Shown here in pieces: positions 63,428-64,000 of a stretch of 64,000 nucleotides of DNA. The DNA is taken from positions 1,116,001 through 1,180,000 of the forward strand of contig NZ_CP029145.1 in NCBI RefSeq assembly GCF_003149515.1, read 5' to 3'. The position numbers were made by a program, and so were the translations under genes. Every line of letters starts with the position of its first letter. Within the stretch, counting starts at the first letter, position 1. The notes under the pieces are model-generated. The model saw only the letters and a program-made list of their open reading frames with translations, was not told where the DNA came from and made no database searches. This DNA is from Hymenobacter nivis (GTDB lineage: Bacteria; Bacteroidota; Bacteroidia; Cytophagales; Hymenobacteraceae).

Positions 63428-63490
63428 GGGCTCTCCAGTTAAGTCAGAAGGCGGTTACCCTCGATTGCCCCACACTTTTTGATGCTCTCC
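63428..63490. repeat. Half copy of the 134-bp miniature element
   Basis: GGCTCTCCAGTTAAGTCAGA and TGCCCCACACTTTTTGATGC match the right half of the element at 44719-44852. The left half is missing. It is followed at about 63491-63586 by another IS5-type end (CCAAACTTTTAACCAAGG). Confidence 0.75.
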
Positions 63491-63720
63491 TTTATTTTAT
63501 GGTCAGCTTACCAATTCACGCCCACCGTAAACCAGCGGCTGGCCAAGCTGTCGATTAACTTTTATGCCAAACTTTTAACCAAGGTCCCCTTTTCAACCTA
63601 CCTTAGCCCAGCTGTCCGTTTACACCCGACCGCCTCCGTTATCCTTTGTTTAACGGGTGAGCTCATGCCACAACTATAAATAATTGGGCGCTGGCCTGCA
63701 CGGCCGGTGAACCGTGCACG

Positions 63721-64000
63721 ATGAAGGAAAGCGAAAAAAAATATCGGCGCTTGATTGAAGCAAGCCAAGATTTATTGGTTACGATTAATTTAGAAGGCAA
63801 CATCCTCGACACGAATGAGGCAGCGGTAACGCTGACGGGCGTGGAACGTGACACCTTGCTGGGGGCTGATTTCTTTGCTTTTTTTACCGAGCCGGAACTA
63901 GTGCGAGAGGCCTACCGAGAAGTAATAGCCAACGGGGCGGTCAGCAACGTGCCGTTTACGCTCCGGCACACCAATGGCATGCTGACCGAGGTTTTGTTTG
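63721..64000 (+). CDS. PAS-domain sensor protein, 5' part
   Basis: The frame runs off the window. From the ATG at 63721 it reads MKESEKKYRRLIEASQDLLV, then TINLEGNILDTNEAAVTLTG, VERDTLLGADFFAFFTEPEL and REAYREVIANGAVSNVPFTL, a typical PAS fold that usually precedes a histidine kinase or GGDEF domain. The codons before this ATG are open but contain IS-derived sequence, so the true N-terminus may have been lost. The output domain cannot be seen. Confidence 0.8.
   Translation, partial: MKESEKKYRRLIEASQDLLVTINLEGNILDTNEAAVTLTGVERDTLLGADFFAFFTEPELVREAYREVIANGAVSNVPFTLRHTNGMLTEVLF

Noticed and set aside
1..64000. tRNA, rRNA, retron, diversity-generating retroelement or prophage structural genes
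   Set aside because: None of the expected sequences or protein motifs was seen on either strand.

Overview
The window looks like accessory DNA of a high-GC member of the Bacteroidota, most likely Hymenobacter or a close relative (Cytophagales). This is inferred from the gene repertoire (type I-B cas genes in a Porphyromonas-like order, Cst2/DevR-type Cas7, DUF6624, PepSY-like, OmpA/PorT-like beta-barrel and MacB/FtsX-type ABC exporter genes) and from the base composition; no rRNA or tRNA gene was found to confirm it. The segment is unusually rich in insertion sequences, miniature elements, toxin-antitoxin genes, serine recombinases and decaying plasmid genes, so it is either a plasmid or a chromosomal region that has absorbed one.

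1-13 kb is a type I-B CRISPR-Cas locus read on the minus strand: cas6-cas5-cas3-cas8-cas7-(terminator)-cas4-cas1-cas2-leader-array. The array has 30 repeats of 29 bp and 29 spacers. cas3 is split by two insertion sequences, an IS4-family element and an IS630-family element. Removing both elements and their target duplications restores one 720-codon reading frame, so the loss of Cas3 looks recent, while the adaptation genes and array appear intact. The far end of the array is bounded by an IS5-family element.

13-29 kb holds an AbiEi/AbiEii system behind a perfect 44-bp palindrome, a dead serine recombinase, a small gene cut by an IS5-family element, an outer-membrane barrel, a DUF6624 lipoprotein, a PIN toxin with an excisionase-like antitoxin, an IS630 element, an M20 amidohydrolase, a Fic protein and an NtrB/NtrC-like pair. 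An 852-bp unit with perfect 120-bp inverted arms around a small secreted-protein gene sits 22 bp upstream of the NtrC-like start. 29-37 kb carries an HlyD-LolD-FtsX/MacB exporter operon, a serine hydrolase and an S9 peptidase.

37-56 kb is a plasmid-like, partly decayed region: higBA with a broken toxin, a 21-bp-phased repeat array next to a broken Rep_3 initiator, a broken CsoR-like repressor, an alpha-amylase, a Rieske lipoprotein, several IS elements, a recombinase with an in-frame stop next to a res-like site, a second intact recombinase, hypothetical genes, and a relaxase with a partner protein. Many of the broken genes carry single nonsense codons explained by G:C to A:T transitions.

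56-64 kb looks more like a conserved functional cluster: a porin and an exported formamidase/acetamidase family protein that share about 100 bp of upstream sequence, a COG4705 membrane protein, an OmpR-type regulator and histidine kinase (overlapping by 4 bp), and a PepSY-like secreted protein. It ends with a miniature element that closes off a pRiA4b/PD-(D/E)XK-like gene, and a PAS protein that runs off the window.
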